The position numbers were made by a program, and so were the translations under genes. Of a stretch of DNA of 64,000 nucleotides, positions 34,136 to 42,427 are shown piece after piece (positions within the stretch are counted from its first letter, which is position 1; each line of letters begins with the position of its first letter). This DNA is from Burkholderia vietnamiensis LMG 10929. Its GTDB lineage: Bacteria > Pseudomonadota > Gammaproteobacteria > Burkholderiales > Burkholderiaceae. Below the pieces are notes generated by a model that saw only the letters and a list, made by a program, of their open reading frames with translations, was not told the origin of the DNA and did not search any database. The stretch is taken from the NCBI RefSeq assembly GCF_000959445.1, contig NZ_CP009630.1, positions 1,240,001 to 1,304,000 of the forward strand, written 5' to 3'.

Positions 34136-36606
34136 CGCGCGCGTCGGCAATGCCGGCGTGGTCGATGCTCGCGACGCCGGCAGGCGCGGCGCCCGCGCCG
34201 TCCGATCTTCCGGCCGGCGCCGCGTGGATCGCGGCGCCGGTGCCGGGCACCGTCGCGCAGGCGCTCGCCGTCGCGGGCCGTCTCGACGAGGCCGCGTCGC
34301 TCGACGAGCGCGACCACTGGTATCGGGTCGAGCTGCGCGGGCACGGCGCGCGCCTGCTGCGCTTTCACGGTCTCGCGACGCTCGCGCAAGCGTGGCTCGA
34401 CGACACGCCGATCCTGCACTCGGACAGCATGTTCGTCACGCACGACGTGCGCGTGACGCTCGCCGGACAGCACACGTTGTTCGTCTGTTTTCGCGCGCTC
34501 GCGCCGCACCTGCGCACCGCACGCGCGGCGCGGCGCGCACGCTGGCGCACGCGGCTCGCGGAGCCGGCGACGCTGCGCACGGTACGCACGTCGCTGCTCG
34601 GACACATGCCCGGCTGGTTTCCGCATCACGTGCCGACCGGTCCGTGGCGGCCCGTCGACGTGCTCGACCCGGCCGACGGCACCGTGCCCGCGCATTGCAA
34701 CCTGCACGCGCGCGTCGATGGCGACACCGGCTGGCTCGACGCCGAGCTCACGTTCGCCGCACCGCTGCCCGACGCGTTCGCGGCCCGGCTGTCCTGCGGC
34801 GAGCACCACGCGACGCTCGAACGCGCCGGCGCCGACCGGCTGCTTGCGACCGTCGCCGTGCCGAACGTGCGGCTCTGGTGGCCGCACACGCACGGCGAAC
34901 CGGTGCTGTACGACATCGCGCTGCATGTCGGCGCCGAGCGCATCGTGCTCGGTGCAACCGGGTTTCGCACGATCGAGCAGCACGCGGGCGACGACGGCAA
35001 CGGCTTCGGGCTGCGCGTGAACGGCACGCCCGTGTTCGCGCGCGGCGCATGCTGGAGCAGCGCGGCGCCGCTCGCGCTGCATGCGGACGATGCGACCTAC
35101 GCGCGCCTGCTCGGCCTCGCGCGCGACGCGGGCTTCAACATGATTCGGGTCGGCGGCACGATGACCTACGAAGCCGACGCCTTCCACGCCTGGTGCGACC
35201 GGCTCGGGCTGATGGTCTGGCAGGACTTCATGTTCGCGAACTTCGACTACGCGCTCGACGATCGCGCGTTCGCCGACGCCGTCGACGCGGAAGCCGACCA
35301 GTTCCTCGCGCGGCGCCGCGCATCGCCGTCGCTTGCGGTGCTGTGCGGCGGCAGCGAGATCGCGCAACAGGCGGCGATGTCGGGGCTCGGCCCGAAACAA
35401 CGCGCCGTCGAATTGACGGCCGAGCGTCTCGCCGCCCGCGCCGCGGCATGGCGGCCCGACGTACCGTACGTCTCCGATTCGCCCGACGGCGGCGTGCTGC
35501 CGTTCGTGCCGCGCGAGCGCGTGTCGCACTACTACGGCGTCGGCGCGTACCTGCGGCCGCTCGACGATGCGCGGCGCGCCGACGTGCGGTTCGCGAGCGA
35601 ATGCCTCGCCTTCGCGAACGTGCCGTGCGATGCGACGCTGGAGCGCATCGGCCGGCCGCATCCGCACGAACCGCGATGGAAGGCGGCCGTCCCGCGCGAT
35701 CCCGGCGCGTCGTGGGACTTCGACGACGTCCGCGACCACTATCTGCGCACGCTGTACGACGTGGCGCCCGAGCGCCTGCGGCGCGAAGACCCGGCGCGCT
35801 ACTTCGAACTGTCGCGCGCGGTGATCGCCGACGTGATGCGCGAGACGTTCTCCGAGTGGCGACGCAGCGGCTCGCGCTGCGCGGGCGCGCTCGTGTGGCA
35901 GTTCCAGGACGTGATGCCGGGCGCCGGATGGGGCTTGCTCGATGCCGCGCATCTGCCGAAATCGGGATGGTACGCACTGCGCCAGGTGCTGCAGCCGGTG
36001 CAGATCGTCGTGGTCGACGAAGGACTGAACGGCCTCGACGTGCATGTGATCAACGAACGCGCGGCGCCGCTGACGGCGAGCGTCGAGCTGGTGGCGTTGC
36101 GCGACGGCCGCACGCCGGTCGCGCGCTGCGGCGGGCAGGTTCGACTCGCCGCGCACGATGCGGTGCGGCTCGGCTCAGCCGAATTGCTCGGGCGCTTCTT
36201 CGACTGGACCTACGCGTATCGCTTCGGACCGTGCGAGCACGACACCGTCGTCGCGTCGCTGCGCGGCGACGACGGCGCGCTGCTGTCGCAGGCGTTCCAC
36301 TTTCCGTCGCGCACGCATCCGGCCGTGTTCGCGCGACGCGATCCGGGCATCGAAGCGCGCGTGTCGCGCGCCGGCGACGCGTGGCACGTCGACATCGACA
36401 CGCGCCACGTCGCGCGTCACGTGCAGATCGATGCACCGGGCTTCATGCCGCTCGACGACTGGTTCCATCTCGCGCCCGGCGCGACCGCGCGCGTCGCGCT
36501 GATCCCGCAACCTATCGGCACGCCGCGCATCGACGACGCGCCGCCGAGCGTCAACATTCGCGCGGTCAACGCCGCGCGAACGGTACGCGCAGCGTTGGCC
36601 GTCTGA
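34132..36606 (+). CDS. GH2-family beta-mannosidase-like protein without signal peptide
   Basis: This 824-residue glycoside hydrolase family 2 protein has a jelly-roll sugar-binding domain (residues about 20-180), an Ig-like domain, and a TIM barrel (about 290-620). The likely acid/base Glu409 is in LCGGSEIAQ and the nucleophile Glu490 in FASECLAFANVP, both as in beta-mannosidases. FNMIRVGG and LMVWQDFMFANFDY are typical barrel strands. There is no signal peptide, so it should act in the cytoplasm. GTG 34132 overlaps the DUF1839 stop (GTGA); ATG 34150 is an alternative. It ends the cassette, convergent with the sigma-54 regulator. Confidence 0.88.
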   Translation: MTRASAMPAWSMLATPAGAAPAPSDLPAGAAWIAAPVPGTVAQALAVAGRLDEAASLDERDHWYRVELRGHGARLLRFHGLATLAQAWLDDTPILHSDSMFVTHDVRVTLAGQHTLFVCFRALAPHLRTARAARRARWRTRLAEPATLRTVRTSLLGHMPGWFPHHVPTGPWRPVDVLDPADGTVPAHCNLHARVDGDTGWLDAELTFAAPLPDAFAARLSCGEHHATLERAGADRLLATVAVPNVRLWWPHTHGEPVLYDIALHVGAERIVLGATGFRTIEQHAGDDGNGFGLRVNGTPVFARGACWSSAAPLALHADDATYARLLGLARDAGFNMIRVGGTMTYEADAFHAWCDRLGLMVWQDFMFANFDYALDDRAFADAVDAEADQFLARRRASPSLAVLCGGSEIAQQAAMSGLGPKQRAVELTAERLAARAAAWRPDVPYVSDSPDGGVLPFVPRERVSHYYGVGAYLRPLDDARRADVRFASECLAFANVPCDATLERIGRPHPHEPRWKAAVPRDPGASWDFDDVRDHYLRTLYDVAPERLRREDPARYFELSRAVIADVMRETFSEWRRSGSRCAGALVWQFQDVMPGAGWGLLDAAHLPKSGWYALRQVLQPVQIVVVDEGLNGLDVHVINERAAPLTASVELVALRDGRTPVARCGGQVRLAAHDAVRLGSAELLGRFFDWTYAYRFGPCEHDTVVASLRGDDGALLSQAFHFPSRTHPAVFARRDPGIEARVSRAGDAWHVDIDTRHVARHVQIDAPGFMPLDDWFHLAPGATARVALIPQPIGTPRIDDAPPSVNIRAVNAARTVRAALAV

Positions 36607-36651
36607 CGCCGAGAGAAATGAACCGCCCGCTGCAGCGGCGGCCGTCGCGCG

Positions 36652-38043
36652 TCAGTCGGACGAGCCCGTGCCGCGCGGCCGCTCGATGCCGTACGCTTCC
36701 ATCCAGCGATACAGCGTCGCGCGCGACACGCCGAGCTCGCGCGCGGACGCGGCGACGCGCCCGCGCGTGCGCAGCAGCGCGGTTTCGATCGCTTCGCGCT
36801 CGATCGACTTGCGGATGTCGGCCACGGACGGCGATGCCGCATCGAGGCAATATTCGAGCTCGAGATCGTGCGCGGTGATCAAACGTCCTTCCGTCATCAC
36901 GACCGCGCGTCTCACGCGGTTGATCAGCTCGCGGACGTTGCCGGGCCAGTCATGCTTGTAGAGCGCGGTGATCGCATCGCTCGAGAAGCCGCGCACGCGA
37001 TGGCGCGCGTCGCTGCGAAAGCGCTCGAGCATGTGATGCGCGAGCAGCTCGATGTCCTTGCCGCGCGCGCGCAGCGGCGGCTGGTCGATCCGCATCACGC
37101 AGAGGCGATGAAACAGATCCGCGCGGAACCGCCCTTCCTCCATCGCTTCGCGCAGGTCGACGTGCGTCGCGGACACGATGCGGACGTCGACCGGCACCGG
37201 ATCGCTGCCGCCGAGCCGATGAATCGAGCGCTCCTGCAGGAATCGCAGCAGGCTGGCCTGGCTCTCGTGCGGCAGGTCGCCGATTTCGTCGAGCAGCAGC
37301 GTGCCGCCGTTCGCAGCTTCGACGTAGCCGACCTTGCGCGCGTTCGCGCCGGTAAACGCGCCGCGCTCATAGCCGAACAGCTCCGACTGCAACAGGTGCG
37401 GCGGAATCGCGCCGCAATTGACCGCGACGAACGGGCCGTTGCGCCGTTCCGAATGACGATGGATCGCGACCGCCGTCAGCTCCTTGCCGGTGCCGGTCTC
37501 GCCGAACACGAACACCGGTGCGTCGGTGCGCGCGAAGCGCCGCACCGTGTCGAACAGCCTCAGCATCGCGCTGCAGGTGCCGACGATCCCGTTTTCCTGC
37601 GATTCGAGCCGCTCGCGATCGCGCGCGAACAGACATTCCATGCCGTACGCATGGCCGACGGTATCCGCGATCCTTTGGTGCGACGCGGGCAACGTGATGT
37701 AGTCGAAGCAATAGTCGCGCAACAGCGCGCGCACGTTCGCCGACGCCGTCTGGCCGGTCTCGACGAGCGCGACCCACACGACGCCGCGCATCGACGCACA
37801 GGTGGACGCGATGCTGCCGATCGCGTCGGCATGGCCGCCGCTCAGGTCGAGGATGCCGCAGGTGATTTCGCCGGAGGTGTCGCGCAACTGGCTCGCGTTC
37901 GCGACTACCGTGACCTTCCAGTTGCGCCGCGTCAGTTCCTTGCGAAGCATGACGGACGGCGACTGGGTCCAGTAGATCAGCGGACGCTGCCCGTTGGCCC
38001 TCCCTTCGCCGGCACTTTTATCGCGCGTTATTGGGATATTCAT
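36652..38043 (-). CDS. Sigma-54-dependent activator, VpsR/BerB-like
   Basis: This 463-residue bacterial enhancer-binding protein has an N-terminal receiver-like domain without a clear phospho-Asp, similar to VpsR. The AAA+ domain carries Walker A GETGTGKE, the sigma-54 contact loop GAFTGA, Walker B GGTLLLDEIGDLP and the arginine region FRADLFHRLCV. A Fis-type helix-turn-helix is C-terminal (VAASARELGVSRATLYRWMEAYG). VpsR-type proteins sense c-di-GMP and switch on EPS operons; B. cenocepacia BerB is of this kind. An in-frame TGA immediately upstream fixes ATG 38043 as the first start. It is convergent with the aminoacyl cassette and its 689-base upstream region is described separately. Confidence 0.92.
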   Translation of the reverse strand: MNIPITRDKSAGEGRANGQRPLIYWTQSPSVMLRKELTRRNWKVTVVANASQLRDTSGEITCGILDLSGGHADAIGSIASTCASMRGVVWVALVETGQTASANVRALLRDYCFDYITLPASHQRIADTVGHAYGMECLFARDRERLESQENGIVGTCSAMLRLFDTVRRFARTDAPVFVFGETGTGKELTAVAIHRHSERRNGPFVAVNCGAIPPHLLQSELFGYERGAFTGANARKVGYVEAANGGTLLLDEIGDLPHESQASLLRFLQERSIHRLGGSDPVPVDVRIVSATHVDLREAMEEGRFRADLFHRLCVMRIDQPPLRARGKDIELLAHHMLERFRSDARHRVRGFSSDAITALYKHDWPGNVRELINRVRRAVVMTEGRLITAHDLELEYCLDAASPSVADIRKSIEREAIETALLRTRGRVAASARELGVSRATLYRWMEAYGIERPRGTGSSD

Positions 38044-38732
38044 AGCGCACCATCACTTTCTCCTCTCCGCGAATCGTTCGCGTGCGCTCCGGGCGGCGGC
38101 GCATAGCCACCGGTCCGCGCTGCGTTGCCGCAGCCTTGGCGAAGATCGAAACTGCACACGGCGAGAACCCCCGGAGGTCGAGCCGAATGTCATCCGGCCT
38201 CGTTTTCATCGAACTTGAAGAGGAACGTGCGGCCGCGAAGCCACGACGTCCCGGCTTACATGCGACGCGCCATTACCAATGGGCACGCCGGTAAACGGAA
38301 TTTCCGCTTGCAGTCGCGTCGAGTCGTACACGACAGCCGTGCTCGATACCGAACCGCCGGCCGCCATATCGCTCCCGGACTGGCCGCCTCGTTGCATCCG
38401 CCCCGAATTTACACCCGGTCGCCGGACGGTCGTGTTACCAAAAGATAATGCTGAATCCGGCGGTAACCGCGCCGGCACGCCGCCTCCAGCCGACTTTCGA
38501 TCACCAGTTTTGATTATCCATGAACAATCGAGAGGTTTAGTGGCGAATACCACATTTTCGCAACATACGCGCCGCGGATTATCCGCGATTTTTGTCGAAA
38601 TACCCAAGAACGACCGCCACCATCGCCCTCACGTCACATAATTGCCAGCGTGGCCGGGCCGCCGCTTCGAGGCCAGGCGGCGCGCAGCGCGCACGACTGT
38701 TACACGTCGTATCGCCTCCGCCGCCCGGCCGC
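38044..38732. other. Gene-free region upstream of the sigma-54 regulator
   Basis: No convincing gene lies in this 689-base interval, which follows the GT4 gene and precedes the regulator on the minus strand. It is more A/T-rich than its flanks between about 38,390 and 38,620. The hairpin at 38573-38587 is the only clear structural element. A promoter for the regulator must be here; I found no good -24/-12 site. Confidence 0.5.
38573..38593 (+). terminator. Short hairpin with T-run
   Basis: CGCGGA-TTA-TCCGCG is a perfect 6-bp stem followed on the plus strand by ATTTTT. On the minus strand it could help end the GT4 transcript, 145 bases past its stop. No plus-strand gene needs it, so direction is ambiguous. 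Confidence 0.35.
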
Positions 38733-39965
38733 TCAGACCCTCCCCAGCGCCGCGGGCCGCCCGGCCTGCCCGTCGCGCGCGAGGCCGTCGACCGCCACGT
38801 CGTCGTGCTGGGCCAGATCGGCAAGGCCGGGAGCGCCGGCCATCTCGTCCAGCAACGCGGCATGGCCGTCCAGCACGAAGCGCGTCAGCTCGCGCCGGAA
38901 GCGCGCCGCGCCGAACAGCTCCGCATTCGCGCGACATGCGTGCGGGCTGATCGAGCCGCGCGGCAGCGCCTCGAAGCGCGCGAGCGCGTCGAGCAGCGCG
39001 TCGACCGACTGCGTGCGAAAGAACAGGCCGGTAGCGCCCGCGCCCGGCCACGCGCGCACCGACTCGCGCACGCCGCCCTTGCCGTATGCGATCACGGGCG
39101 TGCCGCAGGCCTGCGCCTCGACCGGCGAGATGCCGAAATCCTCTTCGGCCGCGAACACGAAGGCGCGCGCGCGCTGCAGGTGGTCGTGCAGCACGTCGAA
39201 CGGCTGATAGCCGAGCAGCGTGACGTTCGGGCCGGCCAGTGCGCGGATCTTCGCCATCTCCGGCCCGTCGCCGATCACCACGAGACGCCGCTCCGGCGTC
39301 CGCGAAAACGCCTCGACGATCAGGTCGATCCGCTTGTACGGCACCAGCCGCGACGCGGTCAGGTAGAACGCCTCCTTGTCGGTGCGCAACGCGAGATGCT
39401 CGACGTCGACCGGTGGATAGATCACCGTCGCGTCACGCCGATAGGTCTTGCGGATGCGCCGCGCGATGAAGCGCGAATTCGCGGCCACGCGATCGACGCC
39501 GTTCGCCGAGCGCGCATCCCAGTTGCGGATGTAGTGCAGCAACGCGCGCGCGAGCGCCGACTTCGCGCCGTGCGCGAGGCCGGCTTCGTTCAGATACTGA
39601 TGCTGCAGATCCCACGCGTAGCGCACCGGCGAATGCACGTAGCTCGCATGGAACTGGTCGGGGCCGCTCAGCACGCCCTTCGCGACCGCATACGAGCTCG
39701 ACAGCACGACGTCGTAGTCAGACAGGTCGAACTGTTCGATCGCCAGCGGAAACAACGGCAGATAGCTGCGATAGCGCGTGCGCGCGAACGGCAGCTTCTG
39801 GATGAACGACGTGCGTACCGCGCGGCCGCGCAGGCACTCGCGATCGTCGAGGAAGTCGACGAGGCTATAGAGGTCGGCCTGCGGAAAGCAGTCGATCATA
39901 TGTGCCAGCACGCGCTCGGCGCCGCCGGGCGACACCAGCCAGTCGTGAACGATCGCTATCTTCAA
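38733..39965 (-). CDS. GT4-family glycosyltransferase (mannosyltransferase-like)
   Basis: This 410-residue GT-B fold transferase opens MKIAIVHDWLVSPGGAERVL, the glycine-rich start of GDP-mannose-using GT4 enzymes such as WbaZ. The C-terminal half has YLTASRLVPYKRIDLIVEAF and the donor motif EEDFGISPVEAQACGTPVIAYGKGG (read in two parts, EEDFGISPVEAQ and ACGTPVIAYGKGG). A hydrophilic tail of about 40 residues follows. It is divergent from the GNAT-manC pair over 278 bases. GDP-mannose from the neighbouring ManC makes mannose the likely donor sugar. Confidence 0.92.
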   Translation of the reverse strand: MKIAIVHDWLVSPGGAERVLAHMIDCFPQADLYSLVDFLDDRECLRGRAVRTSFIQKLPFARTRYRSYLPLFPLAIEQFDLSDYDVVLSSSYAVAKGVLSGPDQFHASYVHSPVRYAWDLQHQYLNEAGLAHGAKSALARALLHYIRNWDARSANGVDRVAANSRFIARRIRKTYRRDATVIYPPVDVEHLALRTDKEAFYLTASRLVPYKRIDLIVEAFSRTPERRLVVIGDGPEMAKIRALAGPNVTLLGYQPFDVLHDHLQRARAFVFAAEEDFGISPVEAQACGTPVIAYGKGGVRESVRAWPGAGATGLFFRTQSVDALLDALARFEALPRGSISPHACRANAELFGAARFRRELTRFVLDGHAALLDEMAGAPGLADLAQHDDVAVDGLARDGQAGRPAALGRV

Positions 39966-40066
39966 GTGCGGCCCCTGGTTCTTCCTTCACGTTCGCCATG
40001 AGCCGGCCACACGGTTCGTGCGCCGGCCGTCTGCAGCAATTATCCGAAGGGAGCAGCGCGGCCGAT

Positions 40067-40082
40067 GTGTGCTGCCGCACAC
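40067..40082. promoter_or_regulatory. Dyad between the divergent GT4 and GNAT-manC genes
   Basis: GTGTGC-TGCC-GCACAC is a perfect 6-bp inverted repeat in the 278-base divergent region, about 100 bases from the GT4 start and 160 from the GNAT start. It could bind a regulator serving both units. The binding protein is not known. Confidence 0.4.
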
Positions 40083-40243
40083 TGCGCCGTTCGCGCTGCG
40101 CGCTCCTGCACGTATACGTAGCGTCAGTACGCTTTCGAACAGACCGGCATACGGCGCATCCGGATCATCGACGTTGCCGCACCGCACGCGCCGCACGGCC
40201 CGTGCGGCACTGCGTGTTGAATGCTTCACGCGAGGACCGCATC

Positions 40244-40828
40244 ATGGAATGGCATTGTTGTGAATTCGAACATCTGAGCGCCGTCGATCTCTACGCAATC
40301 CTGCGCGCGCGCAACGCCGTGCTGGTGGTCGAGGATGCGCATACGCATCTGGACATCGACGGCAAGGACGCCGGCGCACTGCACGTCTACGCGACGCAGC
40401 GCCACGGCGACGCGGCCGAAGTCGCGGCCTACGCGCGCATCCTGCCCGGCGACGACATCGATCCCGACGTCGTGATCGACAAGGTGCTGACGAGCGAGGC
40501 GTGTCGCGACGACGATACGCTCGAGCATCTGCTCGAACGCGCGCTGACCGCCGCGCACGCCGCGTGGCCCGATGCCGCGCTGCGCACGCACGTGCCCGCC
40601 GCGCGGCAGGCGTTCTACAAGCAGTTCGGATTCCGCAAGGCTTACGGTCCGTTTCTCCATCAGGGCGCGCCGTTCGTCGGCATGATCCGCCCGGCGCAAC
40701 GCGCTGCCGGCGCGCTGCGTCAGCTGCTGTCTCGCGCGGTGTCGGTACAGCGCGACCGCAACGAAGAGGCGCGCGCCGACGGCCGCGCTCATGGCCGACT
40801 GGCCGCCGATTCCGGAGCCAACCGATGA
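40244..40828 (+). CDS. GNAT-family N-acetyltransferase (ElaA-like)
   Basis: This 194-residue protein has the GNAT core: EWHCCEFEHLSAVDLYAILRARNAVLVVE (as in ElaA, read here as SAVDLYAILRARNAVLVVE), a beta-hairpin with VYATQRHGDAAEVAAYARILPG and the QAFYKQFGFRKAYGPF acetyl-CoA region. Acceptor unknown. GAGGA is 8 bases before ATG 40244. It overlaps manC by four bases (ATGA), so both are made together. An ElaA-type role outside EPS synthesis is possible, yet the coupling suggests acetylation of a precursor or regulator. Confidence 0.85.
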   Translation: MEWHCCEFEHLSAVDLYAILRARNAVLVVEDAHTHLDIDGKDAGALHVYATQRHGDAAEVAAYARILPGDDIDPDVVIDKVLTSEACRDDDTLEHLLERALTAAHAAWPDAALRTHVPAARQAFYKQFGFRKAYGPFLHQGAPFVGMIRPAQRAAGALRQLLSRAVSVQRDRNEEARADGRAHGRLAADSGANR

Positions 40829-42345
40829 TCCGCACCCTTCGCCAAGTCCCCGATCCCGCGCTGCCGCGCATCCTTCCCGTGATCCTCGCCGGCGGCTCCG
40901 GCACGCGCCTCTGGCCGCTGTCGCGCGAGCAGTTTCCGAAGCAGCTGATCGAGCTGACGTCGAACGAATCGCCGCTGTCGGCGACCGCGCGTCGTCTGAA
41001 CGGCATCGCGAACGCGTCGCTCGACGACACGCTGCTGCTCGTCTGCAGCGAACAGCATCGGACGCTGAGCGCCGCGCAGGTGACCGACCGTGCCGCGCCG
41101 GCGCGCATCCTGCTCGAGCCGGCACCGCGCAACACGGCGCCCGCGCTCACGCTCGCCGCGCTCGACGCGAGCGCGTTCGCGGACGATCCGGTGCTCGCGG
41201 TGATGCCGGCCGATCACGTGATCGTCGACGTCGGCGCGTTCCAGGACGCGATCGCACGCGCGGCGCGTTACGCAGAGGAAGGCGCGATCGTCACGCTCGG
41301 CGTGTTGCCGCGCCGCGCGGAAACGGGCTACGGCTACATCCAGGTCGGCGCGCCGCGCAACGGCTGCCACGGTAGCCAGGGCGGCTATTCGATCGGGCGT
41401 TTCGTCGAGAAGCCCGACGAGGCGCTCGCCGAGCGCTATCTGCAATCGGGCGATTACTGGTGGAACAGCGGGATCTTCGTCACGCGCGCGTCGGTCTGGT
41501 TGAAGGCGATCCGCGCGCTCGCGCCCGCGATTCATGCGTGTTGCGAAGCGGCATGGCGCGCGGGTATCGCCGAAGATCCGTTCTTCCGGATCGACGCGGC
41601 CGCGTTCGACGCATGCCCGTCCGATTCGATCGACTATGCGGTCATGGAGCGCTTGCCCGAACACGGCGAGCTCGGCATCGAAGGGATCGTCGTGCCGCTC
41701 GCGGCCGGCTGGTCGGACGTCGGCACCTGGGACGCGATCTGGGAAATTATGCCGAAGGACGATCACGGCAACGTCGCGCGCGGCCCGATCGTGTTCGAGG
41801 ACACGCAGGACAGTTTCGTGCGCTCCGAAGGGCGGCTCGTCGCGTGCGTCGGCATGAGGGACGTGGTCGTGATCGAAACGCCCGATGCCGTGCTGGTCGC
41901 GAACAAGCACGACGTGCAGCGCGTGAAGAACATCGTCGCGCGGCTGAAGAACGACCGGCGGCCGCAGGCGATCGAGCACCGCAAGGTGCAGCGGCCGTGG
42001 GGACACTACGATTCGATCGACCTCGGCGAACGGTTCCAGGTGAAGCGGATCGTCGTCGAGCCGGGCAAGCGCCTGTCGCTGCAGATGCACTATCACCGCG
42101 CCGAACACTGGATCGTCGTGCGCGGCACCGCACGCGTCACGCGCGGCAGCGAGACGTTTCTGCTCAGCGAGAACGAATCGACGTACATCGCGGTCGGCGA
42201 AGTGCATCGCCTCGAGAATCCCGGCAGGATTCCGCTCGAGATCATCGAGGTGCAATCGGGCGACTATCTCGGCGAGGACGATATCGTGCGGTTCGACGAT
42301 CAGTACGGCCGGCCGGTCGACGCGCTGCCTGCGGAGCAGGCATAG
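40825..42345 (+). CDS. manC: Bifunctional mannose-1-phosphate guanylyltransferase / mannose-6-phosphate isomerase
   Basis: This 506-residue type II PMI/GMP enzyme makes mannose-6-phosphate and GDP-mannose for the polysaccharide. The N-terminal nucleotidyltransferase has LAGGSGTRLWPLSREQFPKQ and the FVEKP motif. The C-terminal cupin isomerase has QMHYHRAEHWIVVRGTA with its zinc-binding His/Glu residues. It is close in design to BceA of the cepacian pathway, but no UDP-glucose dehydrogenase or other cepacian gene set is here, so this is a separate EPS locus. Translation is coupled to the GNAT gene. Confidence 0.95.
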   Translation: MIRTLRQVPDPALPRILPVILAGGSGTRLWPLSREQFPKQLIELTSNESPLSATARRLNGIANASLDDTLLLVCSEQHRTLSAAQVTDRAAPARILLEPAPRNTAPALTLAALDASAFADDPVLAVMPADHVIVDVGAFQDAIARAARYAEEGAIVTLGVLPRRAETGYGYIQVGAPRNGCHGSQGGYSIGRFVEKPDEALAERYLQSGDYWWNSGIFVTRASVWLKAIRALAPAIHACCEAAWRAGIAEDPFFRIDAAAFDACPSDSIDYAVMERLPEHGELGIEGIVVPLAAGWSDVGTWDAIWEIMPKDDHGNVARGPIVFEDTQDSFVRSEGRLVACVGMRDVVVIETPDAVLVANKHDVQRVKNIVARLKNDRRPQAIEHRKVQRPWGHYDSIDLGERFQVKRIVVEPGKRLSLQMHYHRAEHWIVVRGTARVTRGSETFLLSENESTYIAVGEVHRLENPGRIPLEIIEVQSGDYLGEDDIVRFDDQYGRPVDALPAEQA

Positions 42346-42380
42346 CGCGGCGGCGATACCGTGCGTCGTGAGCGGCGCGC

Positions 42381-42413
42381 GGTCGAGCGGTGCTTACGCG
42401 CTGGCGCTCGACC
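42381..42413. terminator. Hairpin between convergent manC and beta-helix genes
   Basis: GGTCGAGCG (42381-42389) pairs perfectly with CGCTCGACC (42405-42413) across a 15-base loop in the 82-base convergent gap. It has no T-run but is placed to end both transcripts. Confidence 0.5.
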
Positions 42414-42427
42414 CGTGCTTGCCGCCG

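Noticed and set aside
34158-36878. 906-codon plus-strand frame over the GH2 gene
   Set aside because: Arg/Ala-rich shadow in the +1 frame of the clearly homologous GH2 protein.
40825-42345. Part of the cepacian (bce) cluster because of the BceA-like ManC
   Set aside because: No UDP-glucose dehydrogenase, GDP-mannose dehydratase, tyrosine phosphatase or other bce genes accompany it, so it is a different EPS locus.
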